A stretch of DNA of 49,677 nucleotides from Bacillota bacterium. Its GTDB lineage: Bacteria; Bacillota; Clostridia; Saccharofermentanales; UBA5734. The notes below the pieces were generated by a model. It saw only the letters and a program-made list of their open reading frames with translations, had not been told where the DNA came from and searched no databases. This document shows, piece by piece, positions 16,952 to 24,423 of the stretch. Every line of letters begins with the position of its first letter. The first letter of the stretch is position 1. The translations under genes were made by a program, and so were the position numbers. The stretch covers positions 1 to 49,677 of the forward strand of contig JAKPNJ010000326.1 of NCBI GenBank assembly GCA_029548445.1, read 5' to 3'.

Positions 16952-17715
16952 GCGAATTCCTCCCTTTCAAACACGGTCACGTAGGAGTGGATCAGCCGGA
17001 GATCGCTCCGGAGCAGAAGGGACAGCAGGATCAGGCTCCCGCGGTTGCGCTCGATGGTCTTCAGCGGGATGTCCAGGCGGCGGGACAGCTCGGCTCCGGG
17101 CACCCGGAGGTCCGACAGCAGTTTCCCGTACAGGACATCGTCGCCGGCGATCTCCCTGGCCAGCCGGATGCAGAGCAGGCGGCTGTCCCGATGCTTCGGG
17201 AACCGGGCCACGAGGTCGGGCAGGGTGGCTCCGAAGCGATGCAGCTGGTACTCCAGCCCGATCATGGATTCCTCGAACTCCAGGTCTTCCTGGATCGTGT
17301 CGCTCCGGGGGTCCGCCAGGCGTTCCCCCAGGGTCAGGCCGTCCTCGGAATCCTGTTCCGAAAGGCTTCGGGTCGGAACGTCGAATTTGCGGCGGCGGAT
17401 CCGGTCCAGCAGGCGGTTCCGGATCAGCAGGCGGGCGAAGGGTTCGAAGGGAACGCCCCGATCGGACCGGTACCGATCGATGGCCCCGTTGAACGCCTCC
17501 AGTGCGATGGCGAATTCCTCTTCCTGCTCGACGAAGTACGACCGGGTGACACGACGCACTTCCCGACGGATCATCGGGATGTGGTCTTCGATGAAGCGAT
17601 TCCGAAGGGCTTCGTCCCCGCCCTGGATCGCCCGGACCTCCTGGACTGTGTGGCCAGCCGGAACCGCCGTGGCGTTCCGGTGCATGACCTGTGCTTCGTC
17701 CGTCCGCTGGTCCAT
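16948..17715 (-). CDS. sigI: RNA polymerase sigma factor, SigI family
   Basis: The protein has 255 residues, with start at ATG 17715 behind AGGAGGCCAAGGGGACGG. It has the sigma-70 region 2 core (NRFIEDHIPMIRREVRRVTRSYFVEQEEEFAIALEAFNGAIDRY region, residues about 39-82) with YRSDRGVPFEPFARLLIRNRLLD, a variable middle, and a SigI-type C-terminal DNA-binding region ending PLKTIERNRGSLILLSLLLRSDL. Known SigI factors are freed from membrane RsgI by an outside signal (polysaccharide or heat, depending on species) and often transcribe their own operon. It is coupled to rsgI by an ATGA overlap. Its targets cannot be read from this window. Confidence 0.9.
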   Translation of the reverse strand: MDQRTDEAQVMHRNATAVPAGHTVQEVRAIQGGDEALRNRFIEDHIPMIRREVRRVTRSYFVEQEEEFAIALEAFNGAIDRYRSDRGVPFEPFARLLIRNRLLDRIRRRKFDVPTRSLSEQDSEDGLTLGERLADPRSDTIQEDLEFEESMIGLEYQLHRFGATLPDLVARFPKHRDSRLLCIRLAREIAGDDVLYGKLLSDLRVPGAELSRRLDIPLKTIERNRGSLILLSLLLRSDLRLIHSYVTVFEREEFA

Positions 17716-17787
17716 TTCCGTCCCCTTGGCCTCCTGGTCGATTCGGGAAAAGTCCCGTCACTATCAGTATACGAGGGCGCGTCGTGA

Positions 17788-17923
17788 TTTCGGAGGGAGT
17801 GGCGAAAACACAGGCGGAAGGTGAGTGTTTCGACTATGGTCGAAAAAAGAGACAGAATCTGAAATGTTTCGACTATAGACGAAAGATGTGTGAATATGCA
17901 TGAAATTACGAGTATAATCGAAA
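17788..17923 (+). repeat. Phased array of TTTCG...CGAAA inverted repeats before the ATPase gene
   Basis: Three 18-bp sites start at 17828, 17867 and 17906, exactly 39 bp apart. The first is a perfect inverted repeat (TTTCGAC-TATG-GTCGAAA); the second (TTTCGAC-TATA-GACGAAA) and third (TTACGAG-TATA-ATCGAAA) are imperfect. A weaker TTTCG-N10-CGAAA lies 40 bp before the first, at 17788-17807. The last site contains TATAAT (17913-17918), a likely -10 box for the ATPase gene at 17941. The spacer between the sigI operon and the ATPase gene is otherwise empty. Confidence 0.75.
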
Positions 17924-17940
17924 CAGGGAGGATAAAGACC

Positions 17941-19167
17941 ATGATACAACGAGAGGCGTATATGAAGCACCTGGTCGCCTTCCAGGACAAGCCGGTGATC
18001 AAGGTTGTCACGGGTATGCGTCGGACCGGCAAGTCGGTCCTGCTGGCGCTCTATCGGGACCATCTCCTGGCCCAGGGGATCCCGTCCGACCGGATCCACC
18101 TGGTGAACTTCGAATCGATGGCGTTTGCGGATGGGATGACCTACCTGGAGCTGTACGAACGGGTCCGGAACTGGATGCAGACGCCGGGCCGGCATTATCT
18201 CCTGTTGGACGAAATCCAGCAGGTTTCCGGATGGGAGCGGGCCGTGAACTCGTTCCGGGTCGATTTCGACGTGGACCTGACCCTGACGGGCTCCAACGCC
18301 GCCCTTCTGTCCTCCGAGCTGTCGACTCTCCTGTCCGGACGGTATGTGGAGATCCGGATGTTTCCCCTCTCATTCCGGGAGTACCTGGATTTCGTCGGCG
18401 ATCCCGGGCCTGCGGGCAGAATGGCCGCTTTCGGCCGTTACCTGCAGTATGGCGGCCTTCCCCTGGTGCCTTCGCTCCCGGACGAACCGGAGATCGTCCG
18501 GTCCTATTTGGCCGGGATCTACCATACAGTCATCGTCAAGGATGTCATCCAGCGGAACCAGGTTCGGGACGGCGCCCTGCTGGAGCGCCTCATGGTCTAC
18601 ATGGCCGAGACCATCGGCAATCCCGTTTCCGTCAAGAAAATCAGCGATACCCTCTGCAGCTTCGGCCACAGGACGACCGTCGACACGATCGACCAGTACC
18701 TGGGCCTGCTGGAGAAGGCGTATATCCTCTATCGGGCCGACCGCTACGACACCCGGGGAAAAAGCCTTCTCAAGACCCAGGCCAAGTACTATATCGTCGA
18801 TACGGGCATCCGGAACGAGCTGCTGGGATTCGGCCGTTCCGATTTCGGGCGGGTGTACGAGAACCTGGTCTATTTCGAACTGCTCCGGCGGGGGTATCGG
18901 GTAACCGTCGGGAAAGTCGACAACCTGGAAGTCGACTTCATCGCGAGCCGGATGGACAGAACCGCCTATTTCCAGGTGACCGCCTCGCTGGCGGACGACC
19001 AGGCCATGGAGCGGGAAATCCGTCCGCTCCTCGATCTTCGGGACAATTACGACAAGACAATCCTCTGCCTGGATACCTTTCCGCATGCCGCCCAGGACCG
19101 GGGCATCCGGTTGAAGAACCTGCTCGACTTTCTCCTGGAGCCTGAATCGGACGCCAGCTCCCCATAG
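17941..19167 (+). CDS. P-loop ATPase with DUF4143 domain (AAA_14 type)
   Basis: The protein has 408 residues. I prefer ATG 17941, with GGGAGG 9 bp upstream, over the in-frame GTG at 17890. Residues 18-34 carry VIKVVTGMRRTGKSVLL with Walker A; Walker B is YLLLDEIQQV (about residue 92), and LTGSNAALLSSELSTLLSGRY is the AAA_14 sensor stretch. The C-terminal DUF4143 domain ends in a PD-(D/E)XK-like nuclease-fold remnant: YENLVYFELLRRGY, then EVDFIA and YFQVTASL. The family is widespread in bacteria and archaea, often in variable copy number, and its function is not settled. No antitoxin-like partner is seen next to it. It may bind its own upstream sites, but that is speculation. Confidence 0.9.
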   Translation: MIQREAYMKHLVAFQDKPVIKVVTGMRRTGKSVLLALYRDHLLAQGIPSDRIHLVNFESMAFADGMTYLELYERVRNWMQTPGRHYLLLDEIQQVSGWERAVNSFRVDFDVDLTLTGSNAALLSSELSTLLSGRYVEIRMFPLSFREYLDFVGDPGPAGRMAAFGRYLQYGGLPLVPSLPDEPEIVRSYLAGIYHTVIVKDVIQRNQVRDGALLERLMVYMAETIGNPVSVKKISDTLCSFGHRTTVDTIDQYLGLLEKAYILYRADRYDTRGKSLLKTQAKYYIVDTGIRNELLGFGRSDFGRVYENLVYFELLRRGYRVTVGKVDNLEVDFIASRMDRTAYFQVTASLADDQAMEREIRPLLDLRDNYDKTILCLDTFPHAAQDRGIRLKNLLDFLLEPESDASSP

Positions 19168-19180
19168 CCAGCCCCTGCCC

Positions 19181-20320
19181 TCAGCGCGCTTTCTCCGGGT
19201 CCGCCCAGCCCATGTCCGTCCGGTCGGTCCGGAGGACCAGGTCGCTGTGCCCGGCGATGTCGAAGAAGGCGAAGTAGCGGTTCTCCATGGGGATCCATTT
19301 CGCCATGAACGCCGCCAGCCCGTCGGGACCGTTCCGGGCCCGGATCCGGCGGACCTGCTCGTCCGGGGAGATCCGCAGGAAAATCGAGAGGTCGTGGAGG
19401 TCCCGGAGCTTCGGGTGGAGCGAGTAGGATCCCTCCAGGACGAGGAGCCGGTGGGGGCGGAGGGTCACGGGCCGGCCGGGGGCCATGATCCGGCAGTCGA
19501 AGGGCCGGTAGGTGACGGGATGCCCCTCCAGGAGGCCCGGCGCCACCTCCGCCAGCAGCCGGTCGGTATCGAGGTTGCCCCCGGGTTCGGCCAGGCGCCC
19601 CGGGGTTCGCAGGGCAGGCGGCAGGAAGAAATGGTCCATGGGCAGGACGCTGCACCCGTACACCCGCCGAAGGATCGCCGCCAGGGTGCTTTTGCCGGAA
19701 CCGCAGGGGCCGTCGATGGCGACCCGGAGGGTGCCTCCCCCGGCCAGGGCGGTGTCGATTCGCCGGAAAACGGGCAAGAGATCCCGGAAACAGGAGCGGA
19801 CCACCCGGTAGGCGGGGGCATACGCCTCCCGATAGGCGGCGCTGTGGCCCAGGAAGGGCCATCCGGCCGCCTCCAGGTCCGAGAGGACCCGATCGAGTTC
19901 GGCCGGCGGGAAGGGGAGAACCCCCTCTTCCAGGCAGCGGCGCAGGACCCGGATTTTCGCGTCGAATCCCGCCCGGGAGCCGGGGGCGCGGTCCGGGGCC
20001 GGCTCCGACGAAACCAGGAACATCCGGTGGACCGTCTCGGGGGAGAGGCCCGTCCCATCGATCCCGGCCAGGTGCAGCCGGCAGTATCCGTTCCCGATGG
20101 ACTCGAACCGCGGCGGCCGGGGGCCAGGCACGGAGCCTGCGGACGCGCTGTCCCGGATCTCCGCCAGGAGGCGCTCCCGGCTCCCGGCTTCGTCGATCAC
20201 CAGGTGGCCGCCGCCAAATTCGTTCTGCAAGACCAGCTTGGCCAGGTCCCGGACCTCCAACCGCGGACGGCGCCGGGCTTCCCGGAGCAGGATCGGCCGG
20301 ATTGCGGACGGACGGCCCAT
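19181..20320 (-). CDS. Uridine-kinase-like P-loop kinase with N-terminal extension
   Basis: The protein has 379 residues. ATG 20320 is chosen because AGGAGG lies 8 bp upstream; a TTG two codons earlier is too close to it. The C-terminal half is a uridine kinase/phosphoribulokinase-like domain: LRVAIDGPCGSGKSTLA (Walker A, about residues 200-216), VLPMDHFFLP (catalytic Asp region), YRPFDC, LLVLEGSYSLHP and IRARNGPDG lid-like residues. The first 190 residues or so (VRDLAKLVLQNEFGGGHLV...) form a separate domain that I recognise only loosely from Firmicutes kinases of unknown substrate. It runs convergently toward the ATPase gene with a 13-bp gap. A nucleoside or sugar-like substrate is inferred from the fold. 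Confidence 0.82.
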   Translation of the reverse strand: MGRPSAIRPILLREARRRPRLEVRDLAKLVLQNEFGGGHLVIDEAGSRERLLAEIRDSASAGSVPGPRPPRFESIGNGYCRLHLAGIDGTGLSPETVHRMFLVSSEPAPDRAPGSRAGFDAKIRVLRRCLEEGVLPFPPAELDRVLSDLEAAGWPFLGHSAAYREAYAPAYRVVRSCFRDLLPVFRRIDTALAGGGTLRVAIDGPCGSGKSTLAAILRRVYGCSVLPMDHFFLPPALRTPGRLAEPGGNLDTDRLLAEVAPGLLEGHPVTYRPFDCRIMAPGRPVTLRPHRLLVLEGSYSLHPKLRDLHDLSIFLRISPDEQVRRIRARNGPDGLAAFMAKWIPMENRYFAFFDIAGHSDLVLRTDRTDMGWADPEKAR

Positions 20321-20455
20321 GGACAAGACCTCCTGGAGGATCGCTTCCCGTGCGGCGCGTCATGAAAGGCTGTGGCGCAAGGCGGGATGCGACGCTGCGA
20401 TTCCAGTATACCGGAACCCGCGGCCAGACAGGCGCAGTCATTGGCCGTCATCTGG

Positions 20456-20485
20456 TATAATACGGGGGTGTCGGAACCGACACCC
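20456..20485 (+). promoter_or_regulatory. Consensus -10 box with a palindromic operator over the start site
   Basis: TATAAT at 20456-20461 is a perfect -10 box for the transpeptidase operon; no good -35 is seen 16-18 bp upstream. Right after it, GGGTGTCGG (20466-20474) and CCGACACCC (20477-20485) form a 9-bp perfect inverted repeat with a 2-bp centre, covering the expected transcription start. This is a classic repressor-site position; it would also form a tight hairpin at the very 5' end of the mRNA. Confidence 0.6.
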
Positions 20486-20515
20486 AGACGAATCGAAAGG
20501 AAATCGCAGGGGTTC

Positions 20516-21526
20516 ATGCGTCCGCTCCCAACACAGCCCCCTTCCCCAGGCCGTCGCGTCCGGATCCTGGCCGCGGTTTGCCTGGTCGCCCTCCTGGCCC
20601 AGCTCCTGTCCGGCTGCATGGGGTTCATGCTGCCTTCTTCCGCCTCGCCCTCCGGCACGCCCACCGCCGATCCCTCCAACGGACCCGAGCCCTCCGCCTC
20701 CCCGGAACCCGCCGCCAGCGGGACCCCTGGGCCGGACGGAACCGCCACACCCCGCCCCTCCCCGACGCCCCGGCCGGTCCTGACCATGACACCAACGGCG
20801 GTTCCCAGCGGAGAGCCTACCGCCAAGCCCACGGCCAAGCCTACGGCGAAGCCCACCGCCAAGCCCACGCCGAAACCGTCCAACCTGTATTACCTGTACG
20901 TGGAGCTGGGGTCGTACACGATGATGGTCTACGGCCGCGACAGCCGGGGGGATTACACGGTTCCCCTCCGCCGGATCCGGGTCGCCATCGGCCGGGGGAC
21001 CATGACCCGCCCCGGGAAGTACACCCTCGGGCAGAAAGACCGCTGGAAATACTTCGTCCTGGACGACCACTTCGCCCAGTACTCCACGAAATTCCACGAT
21101 TCGGGCCTCTACATCCACGGCCCCCTGTATCACACGAACGACATCCATGACATGATCACCTCCAGCTACAATGCCATCGGCACCCAGGCCACCTCGGGCT
21201 GCCTGCGCATGACCACCGGGGACGCCTACTGGATCTATATGAACTGCCCCGCCGGGACGGTCCTGGAGATCGTCCGGGGCTCGCCCCGGGACCTGGAGCC
21301 CCCGCCCCTGCCGCCGCTGCTCGATCCCGACGAGGATCCGACCGATCCCCTGATCCCCCAGCCCACCGCGACGCCCGAACCGACTCCGGACCCGTCGCCG
21401 GACCCGACGACGGAGACCACGCCGGATGCCACCCCGGACCCGACGGCCGCGCTCTCGCCCGATCCCACGCCGGAGGACCCTCCGGACCTGGGGACGGGAA
21501 ACAGATTGGAAGTTCTGGTGACATGA
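20516..21526 (+). CDS. L,D-transpeptidase lipoprotein (YkuD domain)
   Basis: This 336-residue surface enzyme cross-links or modifies peptidoglycan by L,D-transpeptidation. ATG 20516 gives a lipoprotein signal peptide ending LLSGC (Cys34). A Thr/Pro/Ala/Lys-rich linker (PTAKPTAKPTAKPTAKPT) spans to about residue 122. The YkuD domain (about 124-255) has GLYIHGPLYH (His201) and the catalytic SGCLRM (Ser227-Cys229-Arg231). A second Pro/Asp/Thr-rich tail follows. It is the first gene of a two-gene operon; its stop overlaps the start of the dipeptidase gene by 4 bp. Confidence 0.93.
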   Translation: MRPLPTQPPSPGRRVRILAAVCLVALLAQLLSGCMGFMLPSSASPSGTPTADPSNGPEPSASPEPAASGTPGPDGTATPRPSPTPRPVLTMTPTAVPSGEPTAKPTAKPTAKPTAKPTPKPSNLYYLYVELGSYTMMVYGRDSRGDYTVPLRRIRVAIGRGTMTRPGKYTLGQKDRWKYFVLDDHFAQYSTKFHDSGLYIHGPLYHTNDIHDMITSSYNAIGTQATSGCLRMTTGDAYWIYMNCPAGTVLEIVRGSPRDLEPPPLPPLLDPDEDPTDPLIPQPTATPEPTPDPSPDPTTETTPDATPDPTAALSPDPTPEDPPDLGTGNRLEVLVT

Positions 21527-22863
21527 CCCATCGACTCCTCCCCATCCTGGCCGCCCTGCTCCTGACCTGTTCCCTGGCCATCGTGCCCGCCGGATGCGGC
21601 TGGGCCAGTCCGCCTACGCCCACCAACCCGCCGACGGCCACCCCCATGCCCAGCCCAACGCCGACCCTGACTCCTCCACCGCCCTCGCCGACCCCGCCGC
21701 CGCCATCGCCCACCCCGGTACCGCCGAGTCCCACGGAGACGCTCCCCACCGTGTCGCCGACGCCGACCCGGGTCCCCACACCCACGCCGGCCCCCAGCCG
21801 CCTGCTCAAGGTGATCGCCGGCAGCGTGCCCCTCCACGAGCTCCCCAGCCCCAAGGCCGCCGTGGTGGGCTACGTGGGATGGTTGGATCCGGTGGGTTTC
21901 CTGTCGGGTCCCGACCGATACGGCTATGTCCGGATCGAGTCGCCCTCCGGCGCCCGCGGCTTCGTCCGGCAGGAGCAGGTGGCCGAGCCCGATGCCGTCC
22001 TATACGCCGAGATCCCGGAGATGACCCTGTTCTCCGCCGTACCGGAGGACCTCAGCCCCGCCAAGCTGAGCCGCCTGGTGGATGTCCGCAAGGAGGCCCC
22101 GGGCCTCTGCATCGACCTGATCTTCGCCTCCGACCGGAATTTTACCGGCGTGGCCATTTACGACCGGGATCTCTGCCTGCTGCAGCGGGGAACCCTGGAC
22201 AAGCTGCTCATGGCCCAGGCCCTCTTCAGCCTGGACGGCTTCACGATCAAGATCTACGACGCCTATCGCCCCTATTCGGCCACGGTCCGGCTGTTCCAGC
22301 ACCCCTTCGGGCCCCGCTACCTGGCGGACCCGGCCAAGGGCTCGACCCACAACAAGGGGGCTGCCGTGGACATGACCGTCGTCGACGCCAACGGGGTGGA
22401 GCTGGAGATGCCGTCCCTGGTCCATGTGCTGAATGCCCAGGCCAGCCGGGAGAATCCCCTGATGACCGAGACGGCCCGGCGGAACCTGGATTATGTCCAG
22501 GGGATCATGACCCTGTGCGGGTTCATTCCCTATGCCCACGAGTGGTGGCATTACACCGACAGTGCGAGTTTCACGTATCCCTATATGGACCTGCGGTTCG
22601 CGGATGTGACGATGGTACCGGCCACCGAGCTGCCCACCGTGACCCCCCCGCCGGTGCGGGATCCCCTGGAGACCGGGTTCATCAGCGTGTCCCCGACCCC
22701 GGATCCCTTCCTGTCGCCATCCCCTTCGCCCACCGCCGGCCCGTCGGGAGAACCGACGCCGAATCCGTCCGCCGGTCCGACACCGGACCCGACAGCCGGG
22801 CCCACCCCCGAGCCGACCCTGGCGCCGTCGCCGCCCCCCGCGGCGCCGACCCCCACGCCCTGA
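21523..22863 (+). CDS. D-Ala-D-Ala dipeptidase-like lipoprotein (peptidase M15, VanX/DdpX type)
   Basis: This 446-residue protein has a signal peptide ending VPAGC (Cys25). A Pro/Thr/Ser linker reaches about residue 92, a small SH3-like domain (LLKVIAGSVPLHELPSP...GFVRQEQV) spans about 94-153, and the M15D peptidase domain about 185-365. Zinc and catalytic marks of VanX are STHNKGAAVDM (His276, Asp283) and HEWWHY (Glu340, His343), with Arg249 in DAYRPYSA. The tail is again PTPDPTAGP-type linker. VanX cleaves D-Ala-D-Ala; surface forms more likely trim peptidoglycan stems. Together with the upstream L,D-transpeptidase, whose donor is a tetrapeptide stem, this suggests a coordinated wall-remodelling pair. 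There is no vanH/vanA nearby, so this is not evidence for a glycopeptide resistance cassette. Confidence 0.9.
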   Translation: MTHRLLPILAALLLTCSLAIVPAGCGWASPPTPTNPPTATPMPSPTPTLTPPPPSPTPPPPSPTPVPPSPTETLPTVSPTPTRVPTPTPAPSRLLKVIAGSVPLHELPSPKAAVVGYVGWLDPVGFLSGPDRYGYVRIESPSGARGFVRQEQVAEPDAVLYAEIPEMTLFSAVPEDLSPAKLSRLVDVRKEAPGLCIDLIFASDRNFTGVAIYDRDLCLLQRGTLDKLLMAQALFSLDGFTIKIYDAYRPYSATVRLFQHPFGPRYLADPAKGSTHNKGAAVDMTVVDANGVELEMPSLVHVLNAQASRENPLMTETARRNLDYVQGIMTLCGFIPYAHEWWHYTDSASFTYPYMDLRFADVTMVPATELPTVTPPPVRDPLETGFISVSPTPDPFLSPSPSPTAGPSGEPTPNPSAGPTPDPTAGPTPEPTLAPSPPPAAPTPTP

Positions 22864-22871
22864 CGAGCCGG

Positions 22872-24407
22872 CTACGGAAGAACCAGGTCCGCCTCCAGCG
22901 ATCCCCAGGCGTCTCCCATCTCGTACAGGATTCGTACAATCCGCAGGTTCGCGGCGTCCTCCGCCGGGAGCCAGGCCGTGAGGCCTGCGGCTTCCCCGGG
23001 GGTCTTGCCCGCCGGTCCGGCCGGTCCGGCCGCATCGCCGGTTTCGTCGATGGGGAAGGCCTCCACATACCGGATAACCCCCGCCGCATCCGACAGGCCG
23101 ATGAGGATCCGACCCACTGTATCCAGGGTCTCCGGATCGCCGCCGATCCGGCCCGTGACCTTCCGCCAGCCATCCGACACCGTCACGGACAGGGCCTCCA
23201 GGCGCAGGTCCCTGGCGGCGGCTCCGTCGGCGCCCTCCGGCAGGGTCCGCCAGGGAGCGGGGAGAACAGGGGCCCGGTCCAGCAGGTCGGATAGGTTGCG
23301 CTCCACGATCTCCACCAGGACGAGATCCAGGGTGTCCGGGTCGATGTCCCGGTAGTCGTAGGGGACTTCCCGGGAGAAGGTCGCCGTGTCGAACTGGTTT
23401 GCCAGCAGGGGGATCAGGGCGTTGGCGAAGGAATCCCGGAACATCAGCAGGTCCAGCCCCTTGCCATCGCCCAGGGGACGAAGGCGGCGGGTGTCGATCC
23501 GCAGGTCCTCCAGGGACCGCATGGGCCGCAGGGTCCGGTACGCCTGGGGGATGTCGAAGTACTGCTGGTCTTCCGGTTCCACGCCGGAAGGGGACAGCAT
23601 GACGGCCAGGTCGCCTTCCCAGTCGGTCCGGGTCTCGTACGCGACGCCGCTGTAGTCGTCGTAGGCGAAATCCTCCGGCGCGGTCTCGGCAGCGGCGGCC
23701 ATCAGGACCTGGTAGGCCACCCGGGCCCCCAGGTTGTTCCAGTGGGAATCGGTCCGGTGGTACAGGGGGGTGTCGCTTCCCGCCACGGCCTCCCGGAGGG
23801 GGGTTAGCAGGTCCACATCGCCCGCGGCCGCCGACAGGGGGCTTGCGAGCCAAAGAGCCAGGCTGTTCATGGGACGGACGGGCCGGTACCGGTCCGGCAT
23901 CCGGTCGCCGTAAAGGCTGTTCTTGTTGGGGGCCACGGCGAAGAGGAATTCGATCCCCAGGGAGTCGAGATACTCCTTCTGGAGGGACAGGACGAGGGCC
24001 AGGCGGCGGAGGCCCGCATCGGTCAGCACCGGCTCGGCCAGGAAGTCGGGGAGGGTTTCGCCGAAGAACAGCCAGCCGTCCCGGCCGGAGAGGACCTTCC
24101 CGGACCCGCTCTGGCCCAGGAGGGCCTGGTTCAGACGGTGATAGGCCGTCACGAGGTAGGAGCGGAAGGCGAAGTGGTCGGCGTAGTAATCCTCGAACTC
24201 CCGGGTCAGCCGCAGGTTGGGCTTGCCATCGGTCAGCAGTTCGGGCAGGGGGGAGAGGCTCCGCTTCTCCAGGGAGGGATTCTCGAAGCCCAGCAGGAGT
24301 CCGGCCAGGGGCAGGCTCGCCGCGAGGAAAAAGGCGACGACGACCAGCAGGGAGCCGGCGTGGCGCCGCCAGGGCCGCATGGGGGATCGAATTGTCTTCC
24401 GTTCCAC
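22872..24407 (-). CDS. AlgJ/AlgX-like O-acetyltransferase accessory protein (SGNH-type, DHHW family)
   Basis: This 511-residue protein has an N-terminal membrane anchor (about 17-40). The body is an SGNH/AlgX-N fold: ENPSLEKRSLSPLPEL, YYADHFAFR, GWLFFGE, VAPNKNSLYGD. The catalytic Asp-x-His pair is HRTDSHWNNLGA (Asp220, His222), and the Ser is in LMFRDSFANALIP (Ser326). In alginate-type systems the MBOAT partner moves acetyl groups across the membrane and this protein transfers them to a polysaccharide outside. It follows the MBOAT gene by 16 bp on the same strand. Confidence 0.88.
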   Translation of the reverse strand: MERKTIRSPMRPWRRHAGSLLVVVAFFLAASLPLAGLLLGFENPSLEKRSLSPLPELLTDGKPNLRLTREFEDYYADHFAFRSYLVTAYHRLNQALLGQSGSGKVLSGRDGWLFFGETLPDFLAEPVLTDAGLRRLALVLSLQKEYLDSLGIEFLFAVAPNKNSLYGDRMPDRYRPVRPMNSLALWLASPLSAAAGDVDLLTPLREAVAGSDTPLYHRTDSHWNNLGARVAYQVLMAAAAETAPEDFAYDDYSGVAYETRTDWEGDLAVMLSPSGVEPEDQQYFDIPQAYRTLRPMRSLEDLRIDTRRLRPLGDGKGLDLLMFRDSFANALIPLLANQFDTATFSREVPYDYRDIDPDTLDLVLVEIVERNLSDLLDRAPVLPAPWRTLPEGADGAAARDLRLEALSVTVSDGWRKVTGRIGGDPETLDTVGRILIGLSDAAGVIRYVEAFPIDETGDAAGPAGPAGKTPGEAAGLTAWLPAEDAANLRIVRILYEMGDAWGSLEADLVLP

Positions 24408-24423
24408 TCGCGCCGCCCCCTTC

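Noticed and set aside
17760-17775. TATACT on the minus strand as the sigI promoter
   Set aside because: No acceptable -35 box at 16-18 bp and no recognisable SigI-type -35/-10 pair; left unassigned.
17788-17923. CRISPR-like array
   Set aside because: Units are only 18-bp imperfect palindromes with 21-bp gaps, few in number, and there are no cas genes; an operator-type array fits better.
21523-22863. Glycopeptide-resistance gene vanX
   Set aside because: It lacks vanH, vanA and vanRS neighbours and is a lipoprotein with linkers, unlike cytoplasmic VanX.
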